Shown: one piece after another, positions 63,959-64,000 of the stretch
Layout of the letters: every line of letters begins with the position of its first letter
How positions within the stretch are numbered: the first letter of the stretch is position 1
Source of the DNA: an uncultured Dorea sp.
GTDB taxonomy: Bacteria > Bacillota > Clostridia > Lachnospirales > Lachnospiraceae
Direction: 5' to 3'
Assembly: GCA_910587575.1 (NCBI GenBank)
Contig: CAJULU010000001.1
Span: 66,552-130,551, forward strand
DNA length: 64,000 nucleotides
The notes under the pieces: model-generated
The model's input: only the letters and a program-made list of their open reading frames with translations
Told to the model about the DNA's origin: nothing
The model's database searches: none
Translations under genes and position numbers: made by a program

Positions 63959-63974
63959 CACACCATTTGGTGTG
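63959..63974. promoter_or_regulatory. Perfect palindrome CACACCATTTGGTGTG before the Crp/Fnr gene
   Basis: It lies about 62-77 bases before the start of the minus-strand regulator gene, next to a TATAAT-like -10 (minus strand), so a bound protein could block the -35. It shares CACCA...TGGTG with the palindrome at 62551-62567. Confidence 0.5.
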
Positions 63975-64000
63975 CTGAACCTTGAAAAATCAATACTTTA

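Overview
The window looks like chromosomal DNA from a gut-type Lachnospiraceae bacterium (Clostridium cluster XIVa). The grounds are strong Shine-Dalgarno sequences, a non-discriminating AspRS followed by gatCAB under a T-box leader, AgrA/AgrC-like signalling genes, Rpn and AAA/PD-(D/E)XK families, and many hairpin-type small repeats. The species cannot be told from sequence alone. No rRNA, tRNA or CRISPR array was seen.

Layout. 0-2.4 kb: the end of a ClC channel gene, a DUF308 protein, a small K+-type channel, and a reverse-order RelE-type toxin-antitoxin pair. 2.4-22.9 kb: a divergent AraC regulator, then a long co-directional cluster. This holds a lipoprotein hydrolase, a 2975-residue three-module NRPS with reductive release (A-T-C-A-T-C-A-T-R), a MATE transporter fused to an RsbW-like ATPase domain, a Cys-rich small protein, a VOC protein, a lone cyclic-nucleotide-binding domain, a STAS protein, a second MATE-ATPase fusion, a GNAT protein, a Cache-HAMP-PP2C phosphatase and a free RsbW-like ATPase. 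22.8-25.4 kb: a palindromic element, an AAA/PD-(D/E)XK gene and an Rpn remnant. 25.4-40 kb: carbohydrate functions, with a FadR-type regulator, sugar-acid dehydratase, KDPG aldolase, KDG-type kinase, 2-hydroxyacid dehydrogenase, DUF362 ferredoxin, a nonsense-broken AAA/nuclease gene, GH2 beta-galactosidase, Fic protein and GH120 beta-xylosidase. 40-42.5 kb: a decayed relBE locus split by an IS110-family remnant that now holds a nucleoside hydrolase gene and a 164-bp palindromic element. 42.5-53.4 kb: an AraC regulator, a membrane XRE regulator, an ABC ATPase/permease pair, an AgrA/AgrC-like two-component system, two related proteins of unknown function and a MATE transporter. 53.4-58.6 kb: an Asn-type T-box, AspRS and gatC-A-B, with gatB frameshifted by a 38-bp duplication-like insertion. 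58.7-64 kb: an orphan nuclease-fold protein, a PurF-like protein lacking the catalytic Cys, a GMP-synthase ATP-pyrophosphatase subunit, a HicA'-HicB fusion and a Crp/Fnr regulator.

The most interesting unit is 3.5-22.9 kb. It carries every part of a partner-switching circuit (Cache-PP2C phosphatase, STAS protein, RsbW-like kinases) but no sigma factor, and two of its ATPase domains are welded to MATE exporters beside a peptide synthetase. My inference is that peptide export, rather than transcription, is what partner switching controls here. The starter A domain also lacks the Asp that normally binds the amino group, so the product may be an acyl-capped dipeptide aldehyde or alcohol rather than a plain tripeptide.

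Small repeats have shaped many genes. A 60/61-bp repeat forms an array at 20 kb, sits in frame inside an ABC ATPase at 44.8 kb and supplies the last codons of a gene at 51.8 kb. Two families of long palindromes sit between genes. Several toxin-antitoxin and defence-like genes are broken.
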